Assembly (NCBI RefSeq): GCF_001522545.3
Contig: NC_031769.1
Coordinates: forward strand, 134,866,105-134,930,104
Source: Parus major
Lineage: Eukaryota; Chordata; Aves; Passeriformes; Paridae
Direction: 5' to 3'
Length of the DNA stretch: 64,000 nucleotides
The translations under genes and the position numbers were made by a program. Below the pieces are notes generated by a model. It had not been told where the DNA came from and made no database searches. It saw only the letters and a list, made by a program, of their open reading frames with translations. Shown here piece by piece: positions 38,265-60,980 of the stretch (positions are counted from its first letter, which is position 1; each line of letters starts with the position of its first letter).

Positions 38265-39928
38265 TTAGTTATTCTAATGAACATAAAATTGGTTTTTAGA
38301 TTTGTATAGGACTGTGTACAGTGTATAGGTACACAGTGTTGATAAGCTTTAGGGTGCTCTTGGGAATCAGCAGCTGTCTGTGGACAAGCAGTATATTATT
38401 TTGGAACAACTGTGTATAAGGAGAAAACATTTTCTTTCATGAGTAAAGGAAAAGGATCAGTGTGCCAGCAAACAATTCCCAACCTGCACATTCTGCTCTA
38501 AAATTCCACCATCCCCTGGCACAGACTCATTTATTTCTACCTTCAGTTTCACTCCTAATTACAGCATTCATAATTCAGATTGGAAGCACCTCCACTATCC
38601 TTTACCAGCACGTGTTCTAGGGGAGGCTGGAAAACACTACACCAACTGCAAAACACAGGAAAAACAGTGCAAAGTAAAAGCTGTCTTCAGCCTTCCATCT
38701 TCCACAGGTCTGACTCAACTCCTTCATTCATTTACACACACATACACACACAGAATAAATATTTGCATCAGATACATATAATCTGCTATGTTTAAAGCAG
38801 GATCTATAGAGCTATAACACTAACATTTTGAATTTCTAATTGAATTAGAAGCTAGTTTGTCAAGAGACCACATGCTTTTTTTTCATGGTCATAAAAATAG
38901 AAAGAATTTTTTTCCTTGTATCTACCCAGGAAGGTCCAGGAATGTAAGAAAGTATGAACTGAATTTCTGCCTTTGCCTACTGTAAGAATTACACCCTAGT
39001 TGTGAATTCAGGACTATTACACAACAGGATAATAGAGAAACATTGTGTGATTCAATTATGGCCCCCTACTACCTCAGAAAATTATCAAAATCTGCATGTT
39101 TTAAAACTTACTAAAGTAACTGATCACTTCATGTAAGATTCTCACTTAGTAAAAACTACCATTTGAAGACTTAAAAAAATAGTGCATTTTTTACATAATG
39201 AAAGATGAAAGCTAATGAAAAAATTTAGCTTTCAAATTCTATTTTCTGTTCTCAAACTAGAAAAGAGCAGAGAATCTGTTTTGAAAATGACTGATGGATC
39301 TAGATCCACTTTTTTACATTTCAGATACCTAGAGTGTGATCCAGTTAATGTACAAAGTACAAATGCAAAATAGAAGCATGCTTGGCTTACACAAATGATT
39401 GCTTATAATCTGTTTAGAGCAGTTAAACAAAGAATTATCAGATTTCAGTTTCCAGTTACTAAACCTTCAGTTGAAATGTGTAACCTCACTACATGAATAC
39501 TCAGGCCATGCAAAGTGAAATGAGTTCATATAAATGCCTTTCTCAGGCTACTTTAGCAGCTGAAACCACATTCACAGGTATTCATCCTATTGTCTCTCAC
39601 TTCAATTAATAAAACAATAGTCAGGCAAAAAAATAGAGTCTGAACATCTACAACACCTTTCAAGAAACTGAAACAAATTTTGACATCTTCCCAGCTGAGG
39701 ACTAGTTCAGAACTTGTGTCTCTGGAGTGTCATGATATTTATTCAGGTTATAAATGTACTCAAAAATGTGTTAATAAACTGCAGTCTGTTCATTATTGAT
39801 TTATTTTTAGTGCATTAATAGTTTCTTGAACTACATTATACTACTATCATGGTAAAATATGTTAAGATTATTGAACTCCCATAGATAATGGCAATAAAAA
39901 GAGATTCTAACATTGATTAAAAACATAC

Positions 39929-39976
39929 TTTAAGTATCTTCTACTTTTCAGATTTAAGTATCTTCTACTTTTCAGA
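39929..39976. repeat. 24-bp tandem duplication (2 copies)
   Basis: A 24-base unit beginning tttaagtatcttctac and ending ttttcaga occurs twice without mismatch. Confidence 0.95.
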
Positions 39977-41390
39977 TAAGAAGAACTGTATATAAAGAAA
40001 AAATAAGCTATTTGATGCTGTCTTGCCCTTCTCCAGCAGCTCCTGTGATGCACTATACAAAAACCTACTAATGACATTTTCAATAATATAAAACCTTAGT
40101 TAAAGAAAATGAGCAATAAATCAAAAATTTTATAGTGGTATAAAACATTATGGAAGTGTTTAACAAACCATTCTGTGGCATTCTTTGTTGGCAAAGTTTA
40201 GGTGATATAATGTATTTTCAATGCAATATAGCTTTTGTATTTAAGATAGCCAATGGAATATAGAAAATGAATGTTATAGATAAAATAACAACTTAAAGAT
40301 TCAACAGAGAAGTAAAAATGTGATAGAAAAACATTACAGATAAGAACACTATTCAGTTTCAGAATATGAACACTTAATTATTTATGTGAAAATATAATTT
40401 ACTTGGTGTTAAAATATTTCTTCAACAAATAAATTTTGTTTTCTTTTACTTTTATACTAGCCTTTGGATTTTTAGAAGCTCAAAAGATAATCCCTAGTAG
40501 ACAGGACAAAACACTACACATGAGGGATGAAAAGAGATATTGGAAACTGAGCAGAATGAAACCTTCTTACAGAAATCTGTTGCTGAAATGAAAAAGTAAT
40601 TGTTTTGGCAAATGGGGCACACTTCCCCTCAGACTTGTGTCTCCTAGAGCAGGTGAAATAGACTTGGAAGATGCACTGTGAATGGCACAAGAATAATTCT
40701 TATGGCAAACTCACTTGAGAAATGCTTAATATAAATATTTAACTCTGATTTAACATATTTAACATATTTAACTATGTGATTTTGAATGAGAACAATGCAC
40801 CAATACTTCAAAGACCAAGACTTCAATTTAGCTGACTCCTCATGGTGTCCTCAGCCAGCATGTGCTCCAATGAAATGAAATAGAACTATGAAACACTGAC
40901 ATTAAAATCTGGCCACTGCTTTCCATTTACTATCTTTATAAACATAATCACAGCTTTCAGAGCAGGAAGTGCTGTCTGAGAGTCAGATATGACCAGGACA
41001 ACTGAAGAGAGCAACTCTGCATCTCTTTTTTTCTGGAGAAATTTCCTCACAAATACCACAGTTTTTTGACTTCTGAAATAGCAAGAAAACATTCTCTTTG
41101 TTGTACAAAAATGCAACAGACTGAAATCCAAAAAATACACAAGGTGCAGTTTCTGTTGTCTTCCTTCTTAGTAATGATGACAAAGTGTTGTCCTTTAGCT
41201 TAATCTCCCATATCAAATTCATGATTCAGCCCTATGCAAAATTTTCTTGAAGCCTCTTGAAAAACAATTGAACAACAGATTGAAAAAAAAGTCATAAAAC
41301 TTGCACAAGTAACAGAAACTATATCTTTCTTGGAGAATAGTGGAGTAAGAGTCATGGATTCAAGAAGTGAACCAGCTGGTGCCTAGGACT

Positions 41391-41788
41391 TGAAATCCTC
41401 ACTAAGCAATTAACTATAAAGTTTCAGAACAGCTGACCCCAGCTGAACAAATTCCATACCCCATGACACCATGGCCAGTATATAAACTAAGGGGAAAGCT
41501 GGCTGGGGACTGCTGCTTGTGAAGTGGCTGGGTATCAGTTGGTGGGTGGTGAACAACTGCATTGTGCATCATTTAGTTTGTAAATTTTAATTTTATTATT
41601 ATAATTTGGTTTGTTTATCTATTACTATTATTCCCCCTTTCTTTTCTGCTCTATTAAACTTCTTTTATCTCAACATACAGTTTTGACTTTTTTTCCTAAT
41701 CTGTTCCCCATCCTACTTGGGAGCAGGGGGAAAGAAGTTAGCGAGCAGCTTTATGGTGCTTAGTTGCTGTCCAGATTAAATCACTACA
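41391..41788 (+). mobile_element. LTR (solo), 3' end clear, 5' end less sure
   Basis: The right part (ggtgggtggtgaacaactgc onward to ttaaatcactaca) resembles a very common songbird ERV LTR, including an attaaa polyadenylation signal at about 41651 and the block agcgagcagctttatggtgc near the end. A TATA-like tataaact lies at 41480-41487. The outer bases can be read as TG...CA, with GACT on both sides (41387-41390 and 41789-41792), a 4-bp match that may be a worn 5-bp duplication. The left end may instead be truncated. Confidence 0.75.
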
Positions 41789-43104
41789 GACTGTATGATG
41801 TTTTAATCACATCTCTCTATCACTTGCTCAAGAAAAGTTAATTAATCATTTATCTTGTAAAACAGCATATTTCACTGAGCTACTGGTTAATTTGATATCT
41901 ACTGAGAGACATCAGTATTATTTCCTGAATCACAAATTTTCAACATATACCTTGGGTTTATTCACTCACACAGAAAACATTACTTTTGTGCAGATTCACA
42001 CATACATCCCTATATAAATCCACACACACATATTTGGTTATTGTTCTTGACATGGACCAATACTTTAAATAGTGTACTGTGAATCTTTTCTTTTTTTAAA
42101 GGTAGAAGTTGTATATGGGCAGTATATTATGCATATTATTTGGGCAAGAAGGAATACAGAGGTGCATTTTTACTTTCTCTCTTTTTATTTCATTTTCAAA
42201 ATTTCCTGATGTTTTCTCTCATCTGAAGCTGTAAGCAGCTGAGAGCCAATCTACATTTCGAGGAAATGGCAGGATAATTCTACCTATAATTAATGTTTTG
42301 TCATAGACAAGCGATCAGACAGCAATTTTGCAAGGCTGTGTTCTCCAACTGGCTAATCAGACAACCAAAGCATGGGATTTGCATATGGTAAAACGGACAA
42401 GAAATAACAGTGACACAATTATGCAGATCAGACACCAGAACCAATATAAGCAGAGGAAACCACACAGCTGGTGATTGCCAGAATTCCTCTCAGTCATATG
42501 AGACAGTCATTCAGACAGAAAGCATGTTTATAATTACAGCCTTTTCCACTGGTGGGGGACTCAGCAATAATAAAAAACATTTTCAATAATTCAATGTTCT
42601 CACCAACCTGCAGGCATTTCTCAGTTAAGATGCACAACTGCTATTTTCAGATTATCCCTTCACTTTGCCAAGGGTGACTAGTATTTGTGTCCTACACATG
42701 CATATGTACTGTATAGTATTGAGCATAATTTGTAGATTTTGGCAAGGAGTGATGAGGTGTGGAGCTGCAGGGGTGGAATCTGTGGGAAGAGACCAGGCCT
42801 GCACAGGACACAATGGATTAGGATTGTCACACAAGCATATCTGCATTTATTTCTGTCTGCTGTAGGTCAGGAAAGTTTTCAGAGAGCAAAAGCAAATTGA
42901 GGATGAAAGCAAGACAAGCTAAATTTCACAGTCCTTATAGTATAATTTTCAGGCATGAATTTTCTCACCTGGATTTAAATGAGAATTTTACTAATGACTT
43001 TGAAGTTACAGTATGTAGCTCATTATGTGCAATAGGACTAAATATTGCTCTATGGTGTAGTTTAGGTAGAACTGATGTCTGGAACCAGCAATTGCTCTTT
43101 ATTA

Positions 43105-50703
<7,599 letters not shown>

Positions 50704-50799
50704 CTTGATAAACAAAATGAAATCCTTTAGCTGTAATTGGTCCAACTGAGGTAAATCTGACTGTGATCTGGTTCCCCGAACTCAATGGGAGGGATTCAC
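50704..50799 (-). CDS. CSMD3: CSMD3 exon 2 of window: end of CUB10
   Basis: A 96-bp exon, phase 1 in and phase 1 out. It reads GESLPLSSGNQITVRFTSVG and then ITAKGFHFVYQ, the typical last strands of a CUB domain ending in GFHxxYQ. The acceptor is gagtag, with a poor pyrimidine tract, and the donor is AAG|gtgaga. In many calcium-binding CUB domains the loop here carries an S-D pair; this domain has T-S-V-G instead, so calcium binding by CUB10 may be weakened. That is inference. It joins directly to the Sushi10 exon. Confidence 0.95.
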
Positions 50800-51869
<1,070 letters not shown>

Positions 51870-54800
51870 TTAGTTTATGGTTTTAAAAATAACTAAGTCA
51901 ACAATAACTGTGCTGGTGCTGAATGCAGGTTATTTTTCATATCATTACAGCAGTAAAAGGATGAAAATACATCTAAATGAGACAATGAAGGTAGAGAAGC
52001 CATACATATACATAAAATCATTAAAAGATTCTAGTAATTTAGGAAGAAAACAATTTTTCTGCTGTTGAATTATTTTCTACTTTCAAATTCTGTGCCCTCT
52101 CCCACACATCTAAGTTGTCAGGATAATTTTCTGCTTCATAAATCCAGGCATGTTATTATAGACTGTGCTTTATTAATTAATTTTGTTGATAATCCTCTGT
52201 AACTTTTACTTACCTTGGAATGGTACCTATTTTTTTTAAAGAATGTTAAAGTTGAATATAGCTTCATAATGAAATTAATGAGCAACTGATTGACGGCAAC
52301 AAACATTTTTCAAAATACATCTATTGAATCAAAAAAAATCTTTATTTTTAAAGTCATTATAGTAGAGCAACTAAAGGCAAAACATATTTTTGCACTGAAG
52401 TTCAGAGTTTTGCACAGCACATAATTTGAATTACAGGTGTTTTCCAATAATTGTAAATCAGTGAAAAGAAAAACAAATTTTTGCGTTCGTTCTGATTCTA
52501 GAAAACATTTATATCCAACACTACAAGCATTAGAGGGGAAAACAACTTATTAATTATCATGTATAAAGGTGGAAACAGTCAGATACTTTTAGGTACTGGA
52601 ACACCTTAAAAGAGAAACTGAAGCAGTTCCTGTTCATTATCCAGGTTAGACATTTTGGGAATAAATATTCCAATATGTTGCTACTTGGTTCTATTTGTCT
52701 GCCAAAAGTTCTACAATACCTTAATTTGATAGTTTCAGTTATAGAAGATGAAGCTCTCACCTCAAATTCTTTCAATTAATTATATACCTTTAAAGCTTTA
52801 AAAATAGCACATTAAAACTGCATTGTCTTCAGACTGTCGACATTTTCTTTGACTGATTTTTTTAAAAACAGTCAGTTTCTATGTTCCTTACTCATGATCT
52901 CATCATATACTCATTTCAGTTTCTGAAAGTATCTTTTTGAAGGAAAAGATTAGATGCTATAATTTATTAAAATTTGAAACAAAAGTTTTTCTGAGATATT
53001 TACAAAGATTCTTGTCCATTTTTTAAGAGGAACTGTCTATAAGTAAGATGCTGAATTCTCTTCATAATTTCTCCTTCAATTTCCAGAAAATTAATAATCG
53101 ACATTTTTAATAGTTCTACTTGTTTTCAAAATAATATTTATCTGGGTTCAAGTCTTTTCTTTGTTGTTGCTGAAGAAAACTAACAAGATTTTAATCCAAG
53201 TAATTGTTTCTGTCACATTTTTACTTTTATCAATTTTGTTTTTCATTCTCAGTTTCATTTTGCCATTGAGACAAGAGAAATTCCTTGTGACTTCCACTGT
53301 TATTTCCTATTTTGAATTAAGTTTTAAACTCTGTATAGAAAAATCAGGCAAGAGGTGAGGCTCCCATAACAAACACACAAAACTGTTATCAAGAGCTGTA
53401 TCTTGGGAAAACTGTAGAAATGGAATTGTTAAGCTATATTTGATTTTTATGGGTTATTATAAAATATTTACCTGTAATTTTACCATATAGTGAGTCAAAT
53501 TCCAAGATCTATTTATATGTTTTTTAAATATTTCAATATTGTCTTTGTCTCTAGCTTTGTCCTGTGAACCCTTCAGTCTAAAAGTATATAACACTGAAAA
53601 AGTGAACTAATACAAGACCTAATATCAGGTACTTTGGAAAGAGAAAGGTCCACATATCATTTTTGATAACTGGTTTTTTCACTATCATTTGTGCATTTCT
53701 TAATAAAATACAGATAAAAATATCAGACCATAACCAAACGTTTTCATTGACTTAAATAAAATATATTTAGAAGATATTTGAAGTGGGTGAGACATTGAAA
53801 GAAGTGACATAAGAATTTTTGCCAGAAAGGGTTTAACATGGAACAGCAGTAAGCCAAAGTAAGGGGTTTTCAGTCCTTTATGATCAATTTATGTGAGTCA
53901 AGCTGCTTTCTCAAATTAAACAGCCACTTATATGCTGCAGCCACTAGGGAAGAAAATTTAGATGCTGCTCCTTCCTTTTTCTGTGCCAGGATACATTATT
54001 TTTATTAATTAAACTGCAAAATGTTGAAATATATAGGTTCTGATACCTGACCAACTGACTCAATGTAACAAGAAAGGAAAGTCTGACTATTAGAATAAGA
54101 ACAGTTCATTATTCCTGTGTTTTCTGGTGCTCATTCTGGTCTACTCCATTTGGTATGTGTTCATTCTTTTACTTTCAAGTGTTTAAAAACAATTTTCTTA
54201 AAATTAAATAATAACCAACATATTTGAAGACAGTGTAAAGATAGCTTCTAAATTAACAAAAGTTGATAAAATATAATGTAAGTATGCAGTATAGTTTCCC
54301 TTTGGAAAACAAATAATTGAAAACAATTATTCAGTTCAAATAAAGATCAAATCACTTCAGCTGAAGAATTTTGGTGTGATTTTCTTTTCTTTAATGATGG
54401 ATGGACAAGAATTCTCTGAATAATGACTCATTCTTAATCATCTGCATCCCCAGTAACTATAATGAAATAATGAAAGTCACCTGTCCAAACTTGACATCTA
54501 AAGTTGGGCCACAAATTATTTCTGAATTTATGTTAATTTTGGCCTTCAATGCTTTGTAGCAATAATATTTAAAAATGAAATATATTTTTCCCTGTGTTTC
54601 ATGGTTTAAAATTTTACTTACACATTTAGTTGTCTTTTAGTTTACAAGATAAACTATGCAAGGTTGTTCAAAAAGCACTTTCTCTTGAAATCTGATAGTT
54701 ACTAATTTATGCATTTCTTAAAAAAAATAAAGAAAATACATGTTTAAGGGTTGTTTTTTTTTTTACCTTTCCAATTGTGTGATTTTTTTTTTTTAAATTT

Positions 54801-55264
54801 CAAAATTCAATCTAAACTGTAATGTCAATACTGCTAATAATTTAGGACAGTGAGGGAAACCATTAATTCAAATTATGTAATAGCACAAGCAAGCTCCCTT
54901 TTAAACAGGCAAGAGCCAGATGAGCAGACTTTCTATGCCTCTAAATATCTAGATGTTTCTGTGGCCTTCATCACTGTAACATCTGGACACTTTCAATGAG
55001 TTTGGAAAGCATCTAACAACAGATGGAATTGGCCAAAAATAGTTTGCTAGTTAAAAATTTCATCAAAGAAATTTTAGTTTCATTTTTAGACTAAGAAATA
55101 AACACATATAGAGTTTACATCTGCCTGCTAAAAAAAAATACTGGTATAATTTAAATTGTATTATATTACGAATAGTATTGTCAGTATAATTCCTATCATA
55201 AATTTAGAAAATAACTGCAGTTAAGAAGAAATTTAATAATTCATGTTTCTCTGCATCATTTTTC

Positions 55265-55595
55265 TTCAGAGACTTCACCCCAGATTCAATTCTACATGGA
55301 TTTTGACTTTCCTAACCCCATCTTTTCAGTGTATTTCAAGTGTTTGTATTCCTCCTTGAACATCTGACCTTGCTTCAACCTCTTGGTTCTTTTTGTTCAT
55401 GTTTTATCAGCAACTCCTTGTTCATCTGTGCAGGGTCTCTGTCACCTTTGTTTGATAGTCTGAACATTGGCATGGATCATTACTTTTTTGAAGTGGTGAC
55501 CCTTGAAAATAAAATGTACTTCCTGGATTTCTCATCTCTTCAGGGCCATGTACAGTCAGAGCCTTCCAAAAGAGACCCCTGGATTGCTCACATTT
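55265..55595 (-). mobile_element. Degraded CR1 ORF2-linker fragment next to an LTR
   Basis: On the plus strand cctaaccccatcttttcagt, then gtgtttgtattcctccttga, and caactccttgttcatctgtg align in order with cctaacctgatccatagttg, tttgtttgtattctcacagg and gagctctttgctcatccagg of the CR1 copy at 4226-5275. It is therefore the same ORF2 segment, minus strand. It stops at the target-site duplication of the LTR at 55601-56112. I could not follow the element to the right of that LTR. Confidence 0.65.
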
Positions 55596-55600
55596 CTGAC

Positions 55601-56112
55601 TGTATTGGGTCTGATTGAGATAGAGTTCATTTCTCTTTAGTAGCCTCAGTGCTGTGCTCTGCTCTGGTAGCTGGAAGGGTGTTGATAACACATCGGTGTT
55701 TACAAGGAGCTGGGTGTGGGCAAGACCCCAGGGGAGGGGACACAACCAGGACAGCTAACCCAAATTAACCAAAGAGATGTGACATACCATATGATGGCAG
55801 CACAAATATAAAACCTAAGGGAGAGAGGAGGAATGAGAGGATAATTTTTGTCTTACAGTGTTTGCCTTCTGGAGCAACATCTACATGCACTGAGGCCCTG
55901 CTTCCTGGGAAGTCGTTGAATATTGCTCGCTGATGGGAAGTAGAGATTAACTGTTCCCTTTGCTTATGTGCACACAATGCATTGCTGGTCTTTTTTGCTT
56001 TAAACCTGCTAGTTGTTTTCTATCTTATTTTCTCTCCCTTGTTCCGCTGGGAAGGGGACTTATAGAGTGGCTTGGTGGGCACCTGATATCCAGCCAAGGT
56101 CCACCCACTACA
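55601..56112 (+). mobile_element. Solo LTR with 5-bp target-site duplication CTGAC
   Basis: A 512-bp element beginning TGTATTGGGTCTGATTGAGA and ending CCCACTACA, with TG...CA ends. CTGAC flanks both sides (55596-55600 and 56113-56117). It contains a TATA-like ataaaacc near 55807 and a late GC-richer stretch (ggcacctgatatccagccaa) that I recognise from avian ERV LTRs. It sits directly against a degraded CR1 piece. No retroviral coding sequence accompanies it. Open frames across it are not genes. Confidence 0.85.
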
Positions 56113-59100
56113 CTGACTCAGCAGAGAGTTAAACCTAACTCAAAATTCAAAACTTTACAGATAGCATATAATAGTCATTAATGCTAGTACTGATCAAGTA
56201 GTATTTACCTGGATAAAATATATTTATTTTATATATTATGCCAGCTATTGAATCTAAAGAAATATTCTTAATAACTTACATGGATAACAATGGAATAAGA
56301 TAATATAATTCTTCACCCTGGGTTTCCCTTTCTTGGGGATATTTTGTGTGCCCAATGATTTACATTTAGTCTAAAATCAAGTCCACTACTATTGTAATCC
56401 ACTTGTCTTTAAGAAAATAGCAGAAGGACTAACATGGTCTAAGCATTGCTATTATAGAAACTGAAATGTGTAATTCATATTAGCCCTGCTGGTGAGGTTT
56501 TAGGTATTTGTTTAAAGTCAGAATCAGAACTTATAATGATAGGTCTTAGTAACTGACAAAGGAATGTGAAAATCAGCCCTATTAACTATAATAGAGCACA
56601 AATTATCTTTACCGTTCTTAATACATATATACGTCTCCAATCAGAATCTATTTCAGTCTGCAAAAGACATACATGAGCTATATCATGGGCATTATCTTCT
56701 ACAGTAATTTCACTGTTTCTCTTGCACCAAATTAGTTGAAAGAACTAAGCAAAATCCCAACAAACAAAAGACTCAAATAAATCAATTGATATTTTAAGAA
56801 CGGTAATTTAAAATTATGCTTGAAAATGGTAGTTTAGATAATTTCCTCTAATATATTTAAAACAGGTTTCTTCTAACTGTGAATAAAAAATTAAGGTGTT
56901 CAGGTGTCTAACAGTTGTGGTATAAAATAGGTCTAATTTTAGAGCTAGAGGTGTTTCTCAGAATTTGAGGTTACTCTGTAGAAGTTAACTTCTCATAGTT
57001 TCAAAAAACCAATTCCTTCATCAGTTTAAACAGTATTTCCAAAAGTGAGTTTTTTTTACAACATGAACAAATAAAATATGGGAAAATTATTTCACAGTGA
57101 AAAAATCCATAAATATCTGTTTCTATGTCTGGTCCACTGATGATAGCCTCTCTTTGCTTATGATTTAGCTTTATTTTTTTTTTCCTATGAATACCTATAA
57201 AGAAATTACAATACCATATTTAATTATTTTTTTCAGAAAGAAGTCCACATTTTTGAGAAACTTCTTTAAAAAACAGAGAAATGTCTCACTAGAGAAATAG
57301 TCTCTATGGTGATTAAGGATAACAAGTGTGCACTAAGAAAGAAGAAACGCAAATTTCTCATGCATCTTAACTCCCAAGTCTGGAGACCCCATTCACTGTG
57401 CTAAGTGGTGGTTCATGGTCAGTCAGCCAAATGATAAATGACAGTGGAGAAAATCTATGCTTTAAATAAACAGGATTCAGGCACAACTCCAGGAAGCAGG
57501 AAACTACTGTGTGGTGTTTTCTATCAATGAGAAAGACTCAGCAAGTCTTTATGGTTGACCATATTAGTGTCATCAATCAAATGATCAACTGGTAGGAAAA
57601 ACACTTGTTCCCATTCTCATAAGAAAGAGGAATTCTTCACAAAAACAGACACCTGCATTAAGATTTGACTACACTAGTATGATGATAATCAATTTTTTTT
57701 AAGAGGAGAGGAGGAGAGAGTGTTCTTTTTCTGTGAGAAACAGGAGATTATTTAAACTTTTCACTTCTACAATTTTCTTTGGATGTCACTTTCAAGATGT
57801 CTCAAACCAGCCATGGAGTAGCCTTGCAAAATATGAAGTGCATAAATGAATATCAGAATATCTGCATCTAGAAATATTTTAAAGTCCATCAATTATTTAT
57901 ATGAAGTAGCTCTGCATTCATTGACTGCAAGCCAAGAGTTTTGCATAACACAGTTTAATCATGGAAATTATATTTAATAAACTCTGGTACAAAGACTTAT
58001 TATGAGCCTTTGCTGTCTGAATCTATGACAAAAGCAGAAAAATTACTCTTACTATAATGTTATAAAAATCAGAGTCTACCTATAGTTGCAACTTGTATCT
58101 GCCCCTCCTACTGGAATATAGCCTTTCTCTTTAAATGGCTCCCTTCATTTAAGTCTTTAGCTTCATAACAAGCAGCAGATAAGAGAAAAATTATTTAATT
58201 TTCCTTTGTATTTAGGATAAACCTGCAATACACTGTGATGCATTAAACTAGAAATATAAATGACAAACTGACTCAGTATTTTAAAAGCAACTTATATTCA
58301 TGTAGACACCAAATAAACAGATATTTGCCCCCTTCTGCTGAGAAAAATGTCCAGTAAAACTGCAAGATAATTCGAGTGTTTGTTGGGCTTTTTGAAGAAA
58401 TGCAGTTCAATAATCTCTGAGAAGGTTTTTTAAGAAAAAGATTGAAAGATGATACCCTAAAGACATGATCATACAAAATTCATGGGTAGGAATATTGCTC
58501 TAAGTAAGGAAACCTAAATTAATTTTGACTGGCTAGCATCAAAGAGTTAGAAGATCTGATCTTTTACTGTTCAGTGTAATAGCTCAGTTTGACATAACAC
58601 TACGCCTGAGTTAGCACTGCTTCTATCACTTCTAAATGAAAATAGTAGCTAAGGTCTCATTTTTTAAAAATGTTTCTCCTCTTACATTTTTAAACGTTTG
58701 GTTTTCTACCAGTTACTATTAATACATTCAGTATAGTCTGTGTCTGTAACAGTGATCTTCAGTGATATCAGCTACATTTCTCTGCAATGGTTGGCACTTC
58801 TTATCATATGCTATAACAGGAAAATCAGTAATTGTTTGTGAATACAAAGTAGAGTCCCTGCTAATTGTACCCTGCTGTGTAAATCTTGATTAATTTCAAA
58901 GAAACAGAATAAAACAGTGCTCCTGACCTTGGAAGAAGTAAAAATTAATTCCACTTGTACAGGCATTTCTTGAGTGCATTACAGACTAGATGTCAAAATA
59001 AGGCTAGAGAGGGCTTTCTGTGTAAACCATTGGATGGTACATTCTTACTGGCATGAGTTAGGGACAGAGAGGTGCTGAGTGACTGAGCAATGAAATGAAA

Positions 59101-59206
59101 TGGAGTTGACATACTAGTGTTACAAAAAGTAATCAGATATAAAAATAAAGAGAATAATTATAGAACTGAAAAGTTGCTAAAGATGCCAATAGGTAAAAGG
59201 ACCCCC

Positions 59207-59238
59207 ATATATATATATACACACACACACACACATAT
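59207..59238. repeat. TA/CA compound microsatellite
   Basis: A TA run followed directly by a CA run on the plus strand, about 32 bases. Confidence 0.9.
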
Positions 59239-60980
59239 GTATACATTTTCTATAGCAACTGAACTATAGATTAGTTACAGAAACTTTACACAAGTTTCCC
59301 AGTGTAAAGAAGTATGATTTTGTCAGACAAACTGACAAAAACCCTCAAATGTAACAATTCTATTTCAATATCATATGTATATGATCATATCAATATTATA
59401 TATATATATATAGCACAAATTCACTGTTATTAGTAAATTAATATGAGTCATCAACATAAAAGTCATGTAGGTTTTCCAAAACACACACAGATGTGCCAGT
59501 TAACTGTACATGAATCGGATGAATTAATTTGAATACATATCAGTTCTTCCCAATGTATGAGACCTACACTACTGTCTAGTCCTTAATGTGTGTGGAGACT
59601 CCTTAAAGTCTGTGGAAAAAGCCTTTACTGAATTATCTGATTTTCATCAAGAGTTATTGGTGCTCCGTCGGTAATTTCAGCTGGAGATGTCAAATGGAAT
59701 CCTATATTTCCTAGCATAACATACAGATGATTAGAGAGGAAAAGGCAGAATAAATTATTCTCTCTGCAAACAAGGAAGAGGTAAGGAAGGGCAAGAAAGA
59801 GTTCTGTTTCTAAAGCTCTCATATGCCATTTTCCTCCCACAGACGAAGGTGAAGGAAATAGCTGTTCCAGTGATCTCAAAAAACCAGAGCACACAGATCT
59901 AGACTGAGCTGCAAGCCATCCTCTGCTGTTCTTCCTTTGTTTTAATTCTACAAAGGAAGTGTTAAACAGAAACATGATGATTTGTCCTCTCTCCTATTAC
60001 TGTATTCCTGCATTCTCAGACTCAGAGAGGAGGAAAGAGATGAGATGAGATCTGCTCTATTTCATGTTTGAGAAAAGGAAATATTTATCTGAATGTATGA
60101 GAAGACAGTAAGAATATATTTGGAGACAGAAGATGGGGTATTTATTAACACTAGTTGCTCAGCATGAGCAAGTGATGTTAAACTGCACAGAATAAAAGCT
60201 TACACACATATTTTCCATATGCACACAAATGGGCATAATTCCACAGAAAATGTGAGATTTAAGACTTTTCCTAGAGCTGGAAGAGGACTGAACTCTCCTA
60301 ATTAACACATCTCCTGCTTTCTTCTAAAATCAGCAGATCTTATTACCCTACATAAACTATCATTCTCCTCTGGCTTTAAACCTCTGCCTCCCTTTCTTCT
60401 TCTCCCTTTCTGCAGCTCACATCCCTCTCTCCTGGCCTGAATCATCATGCATACATGTAAAGCTTTTTCAGGATCTGCAACAACACAACGGTAGAGGGGA
60501 AACAGTTAAAACAGTATTTTTCATTTATTACTAGTTATATAATGTTAATTTGCATTATATTATTAATTACAGAGTATATTATTTGCAATAATTTAAAAAT
60601 AACTAGTGTGTTCATCTGTGATCTTTTACAGAAACCTGGAGGAAGCATCAAACCATACAACTTTCTTTTCTTCTTATTGATTTGTTTTGATTTTACTCAA
60701 ATGAAATTCAAACATCTATTATTATAATTTGTTTAAACAGGTAACATAGATTTATTTATTCCTATGGCCAAAAAAATATGTATCTTATAATTTTAACTCC
60801 TTTAATATACTCTTCAGACTTATTATTTTATATCTGAGATGTTGAATTTATCTCATTTTGCCTAACCTACCAAAAAAAGTATATGAGTTTTTGTGCCTTA
60901 TTATTCAATATTTTTGCTGAGTGGAAGGAAATATAATAACACATTAAAAAAAAAACCAACAGAAGGCCTGTGTTCCTGTG

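Noticed and set aside
52085..52150. Minus-strand peptide resembling Y-P-D-N-L-D-x-W, like the CUB disulfide region, about 350 bp upstream of the first CUB10 exon
   Set aside because: The cysteine is missing, the frame is blocked nearby, there is no C-G-G or S-P-G segment before it and no fitting phase 0 donor. It looks like chance similarity.
59625..59712. Minus-strand frame with G-F-H-L-T-S followed by a possible donor, superficially like a CUB end
   Set aside because: The remaining residues do not match any CUB or Sushi pattern, the order relative to CUB10 is wrong, and no acceptor of the right phase precedes it.
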